64,000 nt of DNA from Azospirillum brasilense (lineage in GTDB: Bacteria > Pseudomonadota > Alphaproteobacteria > Azospirillales > Azospirillaceae), in the NCBI RefSeq assembly GCF_008365405.1, contig NZ_QOKV01000009.1:62001-126000 (forward strand), in the 5' to 3' direction. Each line of letters begins with the position of its first letter. Position 1 is the stretch's first letter. Under the pieces are notes generated by a model, which searched no databases, had not been told where the DNA came from, and saw only the letters and a program-made list of their open reading frames with translations. Positions 43,416 through 54,805 of the stretch are shown here, in pieces. Made by a program: the position numbers and the translations under genes.

Positions 43416-43614
43416 CCCTCTCCCGCCCCGGGAGAGGGAAGGGGCCCGCGCGGAGCGCGGGAAGGGTGAGGGTGCCGCCAAGGATCGGCGCCTTGATCCT
43501 CGCAGGACCCTCACCCGGCCCTTCGGGCCACCCTCTCCCGGGGCTCTCGGCGGCCAAAGGCCGCCTGACGCCGTCAGCGCCCGCATGCGGGCGCGAGAGG
43601 CGGGAGAGGGGTTT
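43416..43614. repeat. Composite palindromic intergenic repeat
   Basis: A chain of GC-rich inverted repeats between the RND adaptor and pump genes: CCCTCTCCCG-CCC-CGGGAGAGGG (43416-43438), CCCGCGC-GGA-GCGCGGG (43445-43461), GGCCCTTCGGGCC, GGCGGCC-AAA-GGCCGCC and CGCCCGCATGCGGGCG. A final CGGGAGAGGGG can also pair with the first arm. This has the look of dispersed REP-like elements; only one copy is in the window. It may affect the ratio of adaptor to pump. Confidence 0.7.
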
Positions 43615-43617
43615 TTC

Positions 43618-44718
43618 TCACCCCACCATGTCCGGGACGACCGGCTGGTCGGGGCGCAGACCCTCGTTGCCCTGGACGACCACCAGATCGTCGGGACGAA
43701 GCTCGGGGCTGAGGACCTCCACATGGTCGCCGGAATGGCGGCCCGTGCGCACCGCCACCGGGCGGGCCACCGCCCCGTCGTCGCCGCGCTGCACCACCCA
43801 GACGCGGGCGCTGCCGTCGGGATGGCGCTGCACCGCGTCCGCCGGGACCTGGAGCGCGATCTCCGCCGTTCCCGGCGCCGGGCCGAGCGCGACGCCGACG
43901 CGCGCCGACATGCCGGGCATCAGCCGCCCCTCGGGGTTGGGAAGCGCGATGTGGACGCGGAAGCTGCGGCTGACCGGATCGGCGGCGGGCACCACCCGCT
44001 CGACCGCCGCGGCGACGCCGGCCCCCTCCGGCGCGTCGGCGACCAGAACGGTGACCGGCGTGCCGGCTTCAATCCGCCCGTGCTGGCGCTCCGGCACATC
44101 GACGACGACGCGCAGCGGGTCGGTGGCGGCGAGCTGGAGCACCGAGCCGCCGGACCCCACCCATTGCCCGCGTTCGGTGCGCCGTTCGGTCACCACCCCG
44201 GCGAAGGGCGCGGTCAGCGCGTGACGCGCCACCTGCTCCCGCTGGATGGCGACGGCGGCGCGGAGTTGGCGGACCTTGGCCTCCTCTATGGCGGCCTGGG
44301 CGAGTTGCGTGCGGAAGCGGGACTGCGAGACGCTTTGCACGCCGGCCAGCGCCTCCGCCTCGCGGGCCAGCCGTAGGGCGTCGCGCTGGAGGTGTTCGGC
44401 TTCGGCCAGCGAATGCTCCAGCCGCTCCAGTTCCAGCCGGGCGACGGTGTCGTCCAGCCGCAGCAGCGGTTGCCCGGCCTCCACCCGGTCGCCGGCCTCG
44501 ACCAGCAGAGCGTCGACCCGGCCCTCGACCTGGGCGGACAGGGCGCTGCTCTGCGGCGACACCAGCGTGCCGGGGAGATGCAATGTCTGGCGGACGGGGG
44601 CGGCGACCACCGCCGTCACCTTCACCCGCGTCTGGGCGGCGGCGGGAAGCGCGGCGGCGAGCAGGGCGGCGGTCAGCAGGATCGGCATGGCGCGCGCCAT
44701 CATCCGGTTTCTCATCAT
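43618..44718 (-). CDS. RND periplasmic adaptor (membrane fusion protein)
   Basis: 366 residues. Signal peptide (MPILLTAALLAAALPAAAQ within the first ~30 residues), biotinyl-lipoyl-like hairpin halves (QVEGRVDALLVEAGDRVEAG and APFAGVVTERRTERGQWVG), coiled coil between them (about 95-155), beta-barrel and C-terminal membrane-proximal domain. It bridges the RND pump to the outer-membrane channel. It starts with an ATGA overlap on the EntS-like gene and precedes the pump, separated by the palindromic repeat. Confidence 0.9.
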   Translation of the reverse strand: MMRNRMMARAMPILLTAALLAAALPAAAQTRVKVTAVVAAPVRQTLHLPGTLVSPQSSALSAQVEGRVDALLVEAGDRVEAGQPLLRLDDTVARLELERLEHSLAEAEHLQRDALRLAREAEALAGVQSVSQSRFRTQLAQAAIEEAKVRQLRAAVAIQREQVARHALTAPFAGVVTERRTERGQWVGSGGSVLQLAATDPLRVVVDVPERQHGRIEAGTPVTVLVADAPEGAGVAAAVERVVPAADPVSRSFRVHIALPNPEGRLMPGMSARVGVALGPAPGTAEIALQVPADAVQRHPDGSARVWVVQRGDDGAVARPVAVRTGRHSGDHVEVLSPELRPDDLVVVQGNEGLRPDQPVVPDMVG

Positions 44719-45977
44719 CCGGTTCCCTCCAGGGCGGGGTCGCTCATCGGCGCTCCGCGCATCGTGGTGGCGGTGGCGGTCACGGCGGCGGCGAGCGCCA
44801 AGGCGCCCAGGCCCAGCGCCAGGATTCCGACGGCGGGGCTCAGCAGCGTCGCCAGCAGGCCCATGCCGATGGTGCCGGCGCTGTCGCCGAACACGTCCTG
44901 GGCGGTCCACAAGCTGTTGACGCGGCCCAGCAGCCGGTCGGGCGTGTGGCCCTGGACCATGCTGTATTCCAGGAGAGAGGCGATGGAGGTGGCGTAGCCG
45001 AACAGCACCAGCACGGGCAGCGCCACATAGAAACCATTGGGAAGGCTTCCGGCGGCCCCGATCGCGGCGACGCAGGCGAAGGCGCCCATGCAGGCGCCGC
45101 CCATCACCAGACCCGGCCGCTCCAGCCGCGCGGCCCAGCCGCTGAGCGCGGCGCCCAGCGTCGCCCCGATGGGAACGGCGCTGTACATCAGCCCGGTCTC
45201 GAAAGCGCCGCCGCCGAACACCTCCTCGACCAGAGCCGGGAAGAGGATGCGGATGGAGGTGACGACCGTGGTCAGGCAGCCGAGAGCGACCACGCTCAGA
45301 ATGACTTTGTGGCCGAACAGGAAGGCGAAGGCCTGCCCCATGGCGCGCAGCGGGTTCTCCCCGGCCTCGCCCTGCGGCATCATCCGGGGCAGGCCGAGCA
45401 GGGTCAGGACGGTCAGGCCGGTGCCGAGCGCCGTCAGCAGATAGACCCAGCCGACGCCCAGCCCGGCGATCAGCAGGCCGCCCAGCGCTGGCGACAGGAT
45501 GGTGGCGACGCGCATCGACAGCATGCCCAGCGCGCGGGCCTGCACCAGATTGGCGCGCCCGACGAGATGGGGCATCGCCGCCAGCAGGGCGTTGACGCCG
45601 ATGGCTCCGAAGAAGCCGTCCCAGAAGGACAGGGCGTAGATCGCCGGAAGGGACGGGGAGGGCAGCGCCGCGTTGGCGGCCAGCCCGAGGAAGCCCAGGC
45701 CGCAGACGCTGCGGGCGACCAGGATCAGCCGGCGGCGGTCCGTCCGGTCGGCCAGCACGCCGCCCAGCAGCAGGCCCAGGAACATGCCGACGCCGTCGCA
45801 GGCGGCGGCCATCCCGACCTGAAGGCTCGACCCGGTGAGGGCGTAGACCTGGAGCGGCACCGCCACCGACAGCAGGCCGAGCGCCATCAGCGAAATCGTC
45901 CGGGCGATCAGCACGCGGCGGAAATCGGGGTTGCTCTTCAGGAGGCTGACATCGACGAAAAGGTTCGACAGGGTCAT
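44715..45977 (-). CDS. entS: EntS-like siderophore exporter (MFS)
   Basis: 420 residues with twelve predicted membrane helices. It follows EntS along its length: DVSLLKSNPDFRRVLIARTI, FLGLLLGGVLADRTDRRRLI, LSFWDGFFGAIGVNALLAA, and LEYSMVQGHTPDRLLGRVNS. EntS exports enterobactin across the inner membrane. The start is ATG 45977; the frame upstream lacks similarity. It lies between the receptor gene and the RND adaptor, in the same direction. Confidence 0.9.
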   Translation of the reverse strand: MTLSNLFVDVSLLKSNPDFRRVLIARTISLMALGLLSVAVPLQVYALTGSSLQVGMAAACDGVGMFLGLLLGGVLADRTDRRRLILVARSVCGLGFLGLAANAALPSPSLPAIYALSFWDGFFGAIGVNALLAAMPHLVGRANLVQARALGMLSMRVATILSPALGGLLIAGLGVGWVYLLTALGTGLTVLTLLGLPRMMPQGEAGENPLRAMGQAFAFLFGHKVILSVVALGCLTTVVTSIRILFPALVEEVFGGGAFETGLMYSAVPIGATLGAALSGWAARLERPGLVMGGACMGAFACVAAIGAAGSLPNGFYVALPVLVLFGYATSIASLLEYSMVQGHTPDRLLGRVNSLWTAQDVFGDSAGTIGMGLLATLLSPAVGILALGLGALALAAAVTATATTMRGAPMSDPALEGTG

Positions 45978-46065
45978 GGGCGGGGCCTTTCCGGCATCGC
46001 CGAAGGCGTCTTTGAAAAGCGGACGCGCCCGCCCCCGGAGCAAACCGGGGACGGGCGGCGGCGGA

Positions 46066-48069
46066 TCAGAAGCGGTAGTTGGCGGAGACGTAGTAGTTGC
46101 GTCCCACCTCCACCGACGTGAAGTTGACGTTCTTCTCGCTGAGGATGACGTCGGTGATGTTCTTGACGCCGGCCCCGACGGTCAGCGCCTCGGTGACGTC
46201 GGCGCTGACGCCCCAGTTCAGCAGGGTGTAGCCGGGCATCTTGCTGGTGCCCTGGAGCTGCGGGCCGGTGTAGCTGGTCGACACCGACGTGCTGATGTTT
46301 TCCAGCGCCTGCCACGTCAGGGAGGCGTTGATCTTGTGGCGCGGACGGTAGTCCAGCTCCGCACCGTTGCTCTGCTCGGTGTAGAGGTAGGTGTAATTGC
46401 CCGCCAGCAGCAGCTTCGGCGTCAGGCTGACGGAGCCCGTCACCTCGACGCCCGAGATGTCGACGTTGTTGATGTTGCTCCAATTGCGGGCGACGGCCAC
46501 CGGATCGTAGACCGCCTGGATCATGTCCTTGACCTTGTTGTGGAACAGCACGACGCTGCCGTCCCAGCGGTCATAGCGGGTTTCCAGGCCGATCTCGTAG
46601 TTGGTGCTGGTCTCCGGTTCGAGGTCCGGGTTGCCCGACAGGAAGCAGCGGCCGCCGCAACTCACGATCCGGTATTCGCGGCTGAGCTGGTAGGCGTCCG
46701 GCGCCTTGTAGCCCTGGCTGACGCCGGCCTTCAGCGACAACGCGTCGGTCAGCGCGTAGACGACGTTGGCGCGGCTGGTGAAGTTGCCGCCGAAGATCTC
46801 GTGGTGGTCGTAGCGCGTGCCGACCGTCAGGGTCAGCCCGTCGATCAGCCCGATCTGGTCCTGGAGATAGACCGCCTTCTGCCCGATTTCCGACTTGCCG
46901 GACTGCAGGAAGGTGTTGGGGTCCTCCACCGTCTGCTTGCGGTATTCCGCGCCCGCGGTCAGCCGGTTGAAGCCGAGCTGGAAGTTGGAGCGGCCGTGCA
47001 GGAACAGGTTCTTCTCCTTCAGGTGCCGCTGCTGCGGCGCGTTGAAGGAGGAGTTGAAATCGTCGATGCGGCCGTCTTCGTAGTTGGCCTCCACCAGCGT
47101 GTCGCCCCAGCCCCAGTTGCCGCGGTGGGCGGCGCCGAAGGTGTTCCGGACGATCTCCTGCTTCTGGGAGGAGAGCCAGCGGTCGTAGTAGCCGCGCGGC
47201 CGGTTGTCGCGGTTCAGGCCGTAATTGGCCTCCAGCGTCTGGTTCTCCGTAACGTCCCAGGCAAGCGTGGTCAGCAGGTTCGCCAGGTTCTTCTTTTCCA
47301 GGACCGGAACCACGCCGTTGTAGCGGGAGTCGTCGTACCAAGCCTGCCGGTTGAAATACTCGGCGGAGACGGAGGCCGAGACCTTGTCCACGATCGGGCC
47401 GGCGGCGTAGAGGCCGGTGCGGTACTGGGTGCCGCCACGGCCCGGCTCGACGACGCGGTAGTCGCCGTTGATCTCGCCCGACCACTTGTCGGTCGGCTTC
47501 TTGGTGATGATGTTGACCACGCCGCCGATGGCGTCCGATCCGTAGAGCGCCGACAACGGGCCGCGCACCACCTCCACCCGCTCGATGGCCGACATCGGGA
47601 TCGAGTGGTAGTCGAAGTCGCCGCCGCGCCACAGCGCGTCGGAGGTGGAGACGCGGCGTCCGTTCACCAGCACCAGCGAGTAGTTCTGGCCCATGCCGCG
47701 GATCACCACCTCGTCGCGGCCGGTGGCGTCGGTGCGGTCGTTGACGCCCACCGAACGGCCCAGGACTTCCGGCAGGCCGGAGGAGGCGACGCCCTCCTTC
47801 TTCAGATCCTCCGAGGTGATGACGGTGGTGAAGGCGGGAGCGGTCAGCGTGCTTTGTGCCGTGCCGGTTGCCGTCACCGTCACCGGCCCCAGCGTCTGGA
47901 CGGCGGCGGGCGACCCTTCCGAGGCGGACTGCTGGGCCAGCGCCGGCGTTCCCCCCGCCAGCGCGGCCACCAGAGCCGCACCCACCATGGTTGCGGACTT
48001 CACCGCAGCCACCGGACGGCCGGCCGCCGTCCCTTCCTCTGCACACGCCCCCGATGTGCGATTGGTCAT
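46066..48069 (-). CDS. TonB-dependent catecholate siderophore receptor
   Basis: 667 residues. Signal peptide (about 1-46, ending GGTPALAQ), plug domain (VVIRGMGQNYSLVLVNGRRV, ERVEVVRGPLSALYGSDAIG), then a 22-strand beta-barrel ending in aromatic Phe (YYVSANYRF). A CGGRC pair in an extracellular loop is as in FepA-like receptors. There is no N-terminal sigma-signalling domain. Of two nearby ATGs, 48069 has the better AGGGGA spacing. A Fur-like site lies about 40 bases upstream. It probably imports the ferric form of the siderophore made by this locus. Confidence 0.92.
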   Translation of the reverse strand: MTNRTSGACAEEGTAAGRPVAAVKSATMVGAALVAALAGGTPALAQQSASEGSPAAVQTLGPVTVTATGTAQSTLTAPAFTTVITSEDLKKEGVASSGLPEVLGRSVGVNDRTDATGRDEVVIRGMGQNYSLVLVNGRRVSTSDALWRGGDFDYHSIPMSAIERVEVVRGPLSALYGSDAIGGVVNIITKKPTDKWSGEINGDYRVVEPGRGGTQYRTGLYAAGPIVDKVSASVSAEYFNRQAWYDDSRYNGVVPVLEKKNLANLLTTLAWDVTENQTLEANYGLNRDNRPRGYYDRWLSSQKQEIVRNTFGAAHRGNWGWGDTLVEANYEDGRIDDFNSSFNAPQQRHLKEKNLFLHGRSNFQLGFNRLTAGAEYRKQTVEDPNTFLQSGKSEIGQKAVYLQDQIGLIDGLTLTVGTRYDHHEIFGGNFTSRANVVYALTDALSLKAGVSQGYKAPDAYQLSREYRIVSCGGRCFLSGNPDLEPETSTNYEIGLETRYDRWDGSVVLFHNKVKDMIQAVYDPVAVARNWSNINNVDISGVEVTGSVSLTPKLLLAGNYTYLYTEQSNGAELDYRPRHKINASLTWQALENISTSVSTSYTGPQLQGTSKMPGYTLLNWGVSADVTEALTVGAGVKNITDVILSEKNVNFTSVEVGRNYYVSANYRF

Positions 48070-48103
48070 ACTCATATCCCCTGATTAGACAGTCACGTAG
48101 TTG

Positions 48104-48122
48104 CTAATGCGACTCATTCTCA
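48104..48122 (-). promoter_or_regulatory. Fur-like site upstream of the receptor gene
   Basis: On the minus strand TGAGAATGAGTCGCATTAG, an imperfect palindrome in the Fur GATAAT-type pattern, 35-53 bases before the receptor start codon. It is weaker than the entC site but in the right position for iron repression. Confidence 0.55.
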
Positions 48123-48205
48123 ACTACCCCTTCCGATTGTTAGTGCATATCCCTTTTCGCCGCAAGGGCTATGACTCGGCGAAGTTGTTTTTTAGGTGGA
48201 TCCGA

Positions 48206-49831
48206 TCATTCCGCCGGGTGGGCCAGCGGCTGGATGCCCACCTCCGATTCCGAGCGCTCATGCGGGGCCGCCCAAACGCTGTCCCGCGGGCCGGTCTGGG
48301 CGCGCCGCTCCGCGCCACGCGCCATGGCGGCGAAGGCCAGGGCGCCGGCCACCGCCACCAGATCGATCCCGATGAGCCCGTCCGACAGCCAAAGACCCGG
48401 CATGACGAGGCCGAGCAGCGAGGTCGCCGGGATGGCGGCAGTAGCCGCCGCGCTGGCCCACAGAAGTTCCACACCCGCGCGGGACGCCCCGCGCAGAAAC
48501 GCCCAGGCGCAGGCACCCAGAAAGACCGCGTAGTAGATGCCCCAATGCCAGGCGTGCAGGTCGTCCACCAGCCCGCTCAGCCACTTCCCGGCGGCGATGG
48601 TCAGCGACAGGCCGGCCACGCAGCCCAGGCACACCCCGACTGTTCCGGCGGCCAGCAGGCGGGTGGCGCGGCTCTGCTCGACCGGGCCTCTCGCCTGCCG
48701 CTCCGTCCGCCGCCGCGACTCGATCCACAGCAGGTTGCCGGTGTAGAACAGCGCCGCTCCGGCCAGCCCGAGCAGGAAGTAGGACCAGCGCACGATGCCG
48801 CCGCCGAAGGTCCCGAAATGCAGCGCGAAGAAGGCGGAGACGGTGGCCGACCATCCGTTCTGATGGCCCGGCATGTATTGGGTGTCGATGATCCGGCCGT
48901 CCACCGCTCCCATCAGCACGAAGCCCTCCCGCCGCACGAGGTAGCGCGGGTCATGGCCCCAGACGCGCACGGTGGCGGCCCCGGTGCCGGCGTCGTGATA
49001 CTCCAGGCTGACCGGCTGGAAGCCGGGGGCGAGGCTGTGGACGCGCGTCAGGAACTCCTTGGGCGGCAGCATGCCTGCCGGGCCCATGTCCTTCGACACC
49101 GTGCGGAACGGGCTGCTGGCCGCCGCCACGGCGCGCATCTGCCCGCCATAGACCACGCGGTCCAGCGTGTCGTAGATGTGGTCGTGCAGCCCGAACACCA
49201 CCGCCGACAGGGCGATGACGAGGTGGAAGGGCAGGCTGATCAGCCCCAGCACGTTGTGGGCGTCCAGCCACATCCGCTTCACGTTCCGGGTGACGCGCAG
49301 GATCAGGAAATCCTTGACCAGCGACGGCAGCAGGATGATCACACCGGACACCAGCGCCACCACATAGAGCGCGCTGGCGATGCCGGTCACCATGGTGCCG
49401 ATGTCCAGATCGCCCGGAATGCCCACGGTGCGGTGCAGGAAATCCACCAGCAGCCCGATGCCCGACGGGTTGAGCTGCTCCACCGCCACGCTCCCGTCCG
49501 GCGCCAGGGTGGCGGCCCAGGGGGCGGGGTCGAAGCGTTCCTCCGTCCAGGTCAGGCGCAGCGGCGCTTCTCCGGCCAGGGCCGGTTCCACCGCCAGGGT
49601 GAAGTCCCGCACCTCCGGCCGCAGGGCGCGCGCGGCGGCGACCAGATCCTCCGCCCGGTCGAGCGTCGCCGGGGTCACCGCCACCGGTGGCGTGATCCAA
49701 CGTTCCAGCGGTTCCTTGAACATGGTCAGGGCGCCGGCATAGAAGCAGACGAACAGGATCAGTCCGGTCAGGATGCCGGTCCAGGTGTGAACCTGACGGT
49801 AGAGGCGCACGACGTCGGTGCGGATGGCCAT
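48206..49831 (-). CDS. PepSY-TM iron-uptake membrane protein (PiuB-like)
   Basis: 541 residues with four or more membrane helices (about 15-38 HTWTGILTGLILFVCFYAGA, 150-172, 198-222, 340-362 and further ones at the C-terminus) and a periplasmic PepSY region. The start RLYRQVHTWTGI and the DAHNVLGLISLPFHLVIALS helix are typical of this family, which is encoded with TonB receptors and is thought to reduce or process ferric siderophores at the inner membrane. It is the third gene of a leftward trio with two small membrane proteins. Confidence 0.85.
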   Translation of the reverse strand: MAIRTDVVRLYRQVHTWTGILTGLILFVCFYAGALTMFKEPLERWITPPVAVTPATLDRAEDLVAAARALRPEVRDFTLAVEPALAGEAPLRLTWTEERFDPAPWAATLAPDGSVAVEQLNPSGIGLLVDFLHRTVGIPGDLDIGTMVTGIASALYVVALVSGVIILLPSLVKDFLILRVTRNVKRMWLDAHNVLGLISLPFHLVIALSAVVFGLHDHIYDTLDRVVYGGQMRAVAAASSPFRTVSKDMGPAGMLPPKEFLTRVHSLAPGFQPVSLEYHDAGTGAATVRVWGHDPRYLVRREGFVLMGAVDGRIIDTQYMPGHQNGWSATVSAFFALHFGTFGGGIVRWSYFLLGLAGAALFYTGNLLWIESRRRTERQARGPVEQSRATRLLAAGTVGVCLGCVAGLSLTIAAGKWLSGLVDDLHAWHWGIYYAVFLGACAWAFLRGASRAGVELLWASAAATAAIPATSLLGLVMPGLWLSDGLIGIDLVAVAGALAFAAMARGAERRAQTGPRDSVWAAPHERSESEVGIQPLAHPAE

Positions 49832-49874
49832 GGCTCGGCTCGCGGCTGTGAGGGCGGGACGGGTGGACGGAGGC

Positions 49875-50192
49875 TCAGTGCAGCAGCGGGCCGCGCGCGG
49901 CGAGCAGCGCCGTGTGGGCCAGGATGTTGGCGCAGCCCAGCCACAGCCAGGCCTGACGCCCGCTGCGGAACAGGAAGCAGGCGCTGGCCACTCCCAGCCA
50001 GATCGGAACGACGAGCCACATGATGAATTGCAGCTTGTTCACCGCGGCCGGCCCGCCGGGGCCGATCCAGGCGAACAGTCCCGACAGGGCGATGGCCAGC
50101 GAGAAGCCCAGGACCACTCCGGCCAGACTCTTGCTCCACCAGTCAGGACGGATCGGCGCCTGCGTGTTGCGGGTGGAGGATGCGTCGGCCAT
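49875..50192 (-). CDS. Small membrane protein, DUF3649-like
   Basis: 105 residues with three hydrophobic segments (LAGVVLGFSLAIALSGLFAW, LQFIMWLVVPIWLGVASACF, LWLGCANILAHTALLA). Proteins of this size and pattern, often annotated DUF3649 or iron-uptake protein, are regularly encoded next to PepSY-TM proteins and siderophore receptors. The exact family is uncertain. It starts 4 bases after the preceding gene's stop. Confidence 0.6.
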   Translation of the reverse strand: MADASSTRNTQAPIRPDWWSKSLAGVVLGFSLAIALSGLFAWIGPGGPAAVNKLQFIMWLVVPIWLGVASACFLFRSGRQAWLWLGCANILAHTALLAARGPLLH

Positions 50193-50195
50193 CGC

Positions 50196-50483
50196 TCAGC
50201 CCTCCCGGCGCGCGAGCATGGCTCCGCGGGCGGCGGCGGCGAACGGCAGGATGGTGAGGACCAGCATCGCAACGGTGAGGCAGGTGAACAGTGCGGTCAC
50301 CGGATGCATCACCACCGACCACAGCAGCCACCCTTCCAGCAGAGCGAGCGTCCCGATCATGCGGCTGCGGCGACCGGCCAGTGGGCGGGTCAGCCATTGC
50401 TGGCGCGGTGCCGAAAGGTAGAGTCCGGCGATTCCGGCCACGGTCGCGGCCAATGCCAGCCCGTGGAAGGCGGCTTCCGCCAT
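50196..50483 (-). CDS. Small membrane protein, DUF3325-like
   Basis: 95 residues with three membrane helices (FHGLALAATVAGIAGLYLS, TLALLEGWLLWSVVMHPVTA, CLTVAMLVLTILPFAAAA). It resembles the small DUF3325 proteins that accompany DUF3649 and PepSY-TM genes. ATG 50483 follows GGAAA at a good distance; ATG 50501 is also in frame. It would be the first gene of the trio, with a Fur-like site 60-80 bases upstream of the longer start. Confidence 0.55.
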   Translation of the reverse strand: MAEAAFHGLALAATVAGIAGLYLSAPRQQWLTRPLAGRRSRMIGTLALLEGWLLWSVVMHPVTALFTCLTVAMLVLTILPFAAAARGAMLARREG

Positions 50484-50560
50484 CGATGCGTTTCCAATCA
50501 TGGCGCGCCAATCCGATTTGGTGGATAAGGGCTATGTTCTGCCAATCAGGGATTGAAATT

Positions 50561-50579
50561 GCAAGTGATTCCTATTTGC
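50561..50579. promoter_or_regulatory. Fur-like palindrome upstream of the PepSY operon
   Basis: GCAAGTGATTCCTATTTGC, an imperfect palindrome in an AT-rich patch with the TGATT core of the entC box, about 60 bases before the first membrane-protein gene. Confidence 0.5.
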
Positions 50580-50684
50580 ATTAAAAATCACCGCCGCGAT
50601 CGGCTGTGGGCGCACGCTCCATCGTTTCCAGAAGATTCCCGAGGCCGGCTTCAGGGCGTTTGCGACGGCGGGTTCAGGCTGTCT

Positions 50685-51104
50685 TCAGGTCAGCCATTGC
50701 GTCATTCCGACGTTGCTGGACACCACCGCGTCGATGCTGTCGCGCAGCTTGGCGAGGCTGATCGGTTTGACCAGATAGCCGTTGACGTTGTGCTCCTTGG
50801 CGAAGCGCACGGTGCTGAGGTCGGAGTCGCCGGTCAGGAAGATCACCGGGGTCTTGTCCACGTCCTTCACCTTGATCCCCCGCACGCCCTGGAGGAACTG
50901 CTTGCCGTTCATCGGCGCCATGTGGATGTCGCAGAAGACGATGTCCGGGCGCGTGCGCACCACCTCCATCAGCCCGTCCTTGCCGTTGGAGGATTCCGAG
51001 ATCGAGCGGACGCCGATCTCCTTCAGCACCTTGCGGATCAGGCCACGGGTGAAGTTGTCGTCCTCGACGATCAGGATGCTCAGCTTCGAGTAATCTACCG
51101 CCAT
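50685..51104 (-). CDS. Single-domain response regulator (CheY-like)
   Basis: 139 residues comprising only a receiver domain: acidic pocket LIVEDD (12-17), phospho-acceptor Asp59 in VFCDIHM, Thr91 in FLTGDSD and Lys113 in YLVKPIS. No output domain follows. It lies 16 bases after the hybrid kinase gene in the same direction and is probably a phosphotransfer partner of that kinase through its HPt domain. Confidence 0.92.
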   Translation of the reverse strand: MAVDYSKLSILIVEDDNFTRGLIRKVLKEIGVRSISESSNGKDGLMEVVRTRPDIVFCDIHMAPMNGKQFLQGVRGIKVKDVDKTPVIFLTGDSDLSTVRFAKEHNVNGYLVKPISLAKLRDSIDAVVSSNVGMTQWLT

Positions 51105-51120
51105 AGTGGGCTGCCCTTGT

Positions 51121-54792
<3,672 letters not shown>

Positions 54793-54805
54793 CGCGCGCC
54801 GCCGC

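Noticed and set aside
43416..43461. CRISPR-like or tandem repeat block
   Set aside because: The units are different palindromes without constant spacers, so not a CRISPR array; I keep it as a palindromic repeat. No CRISPR array or cas gene is seen anywhere in the window.
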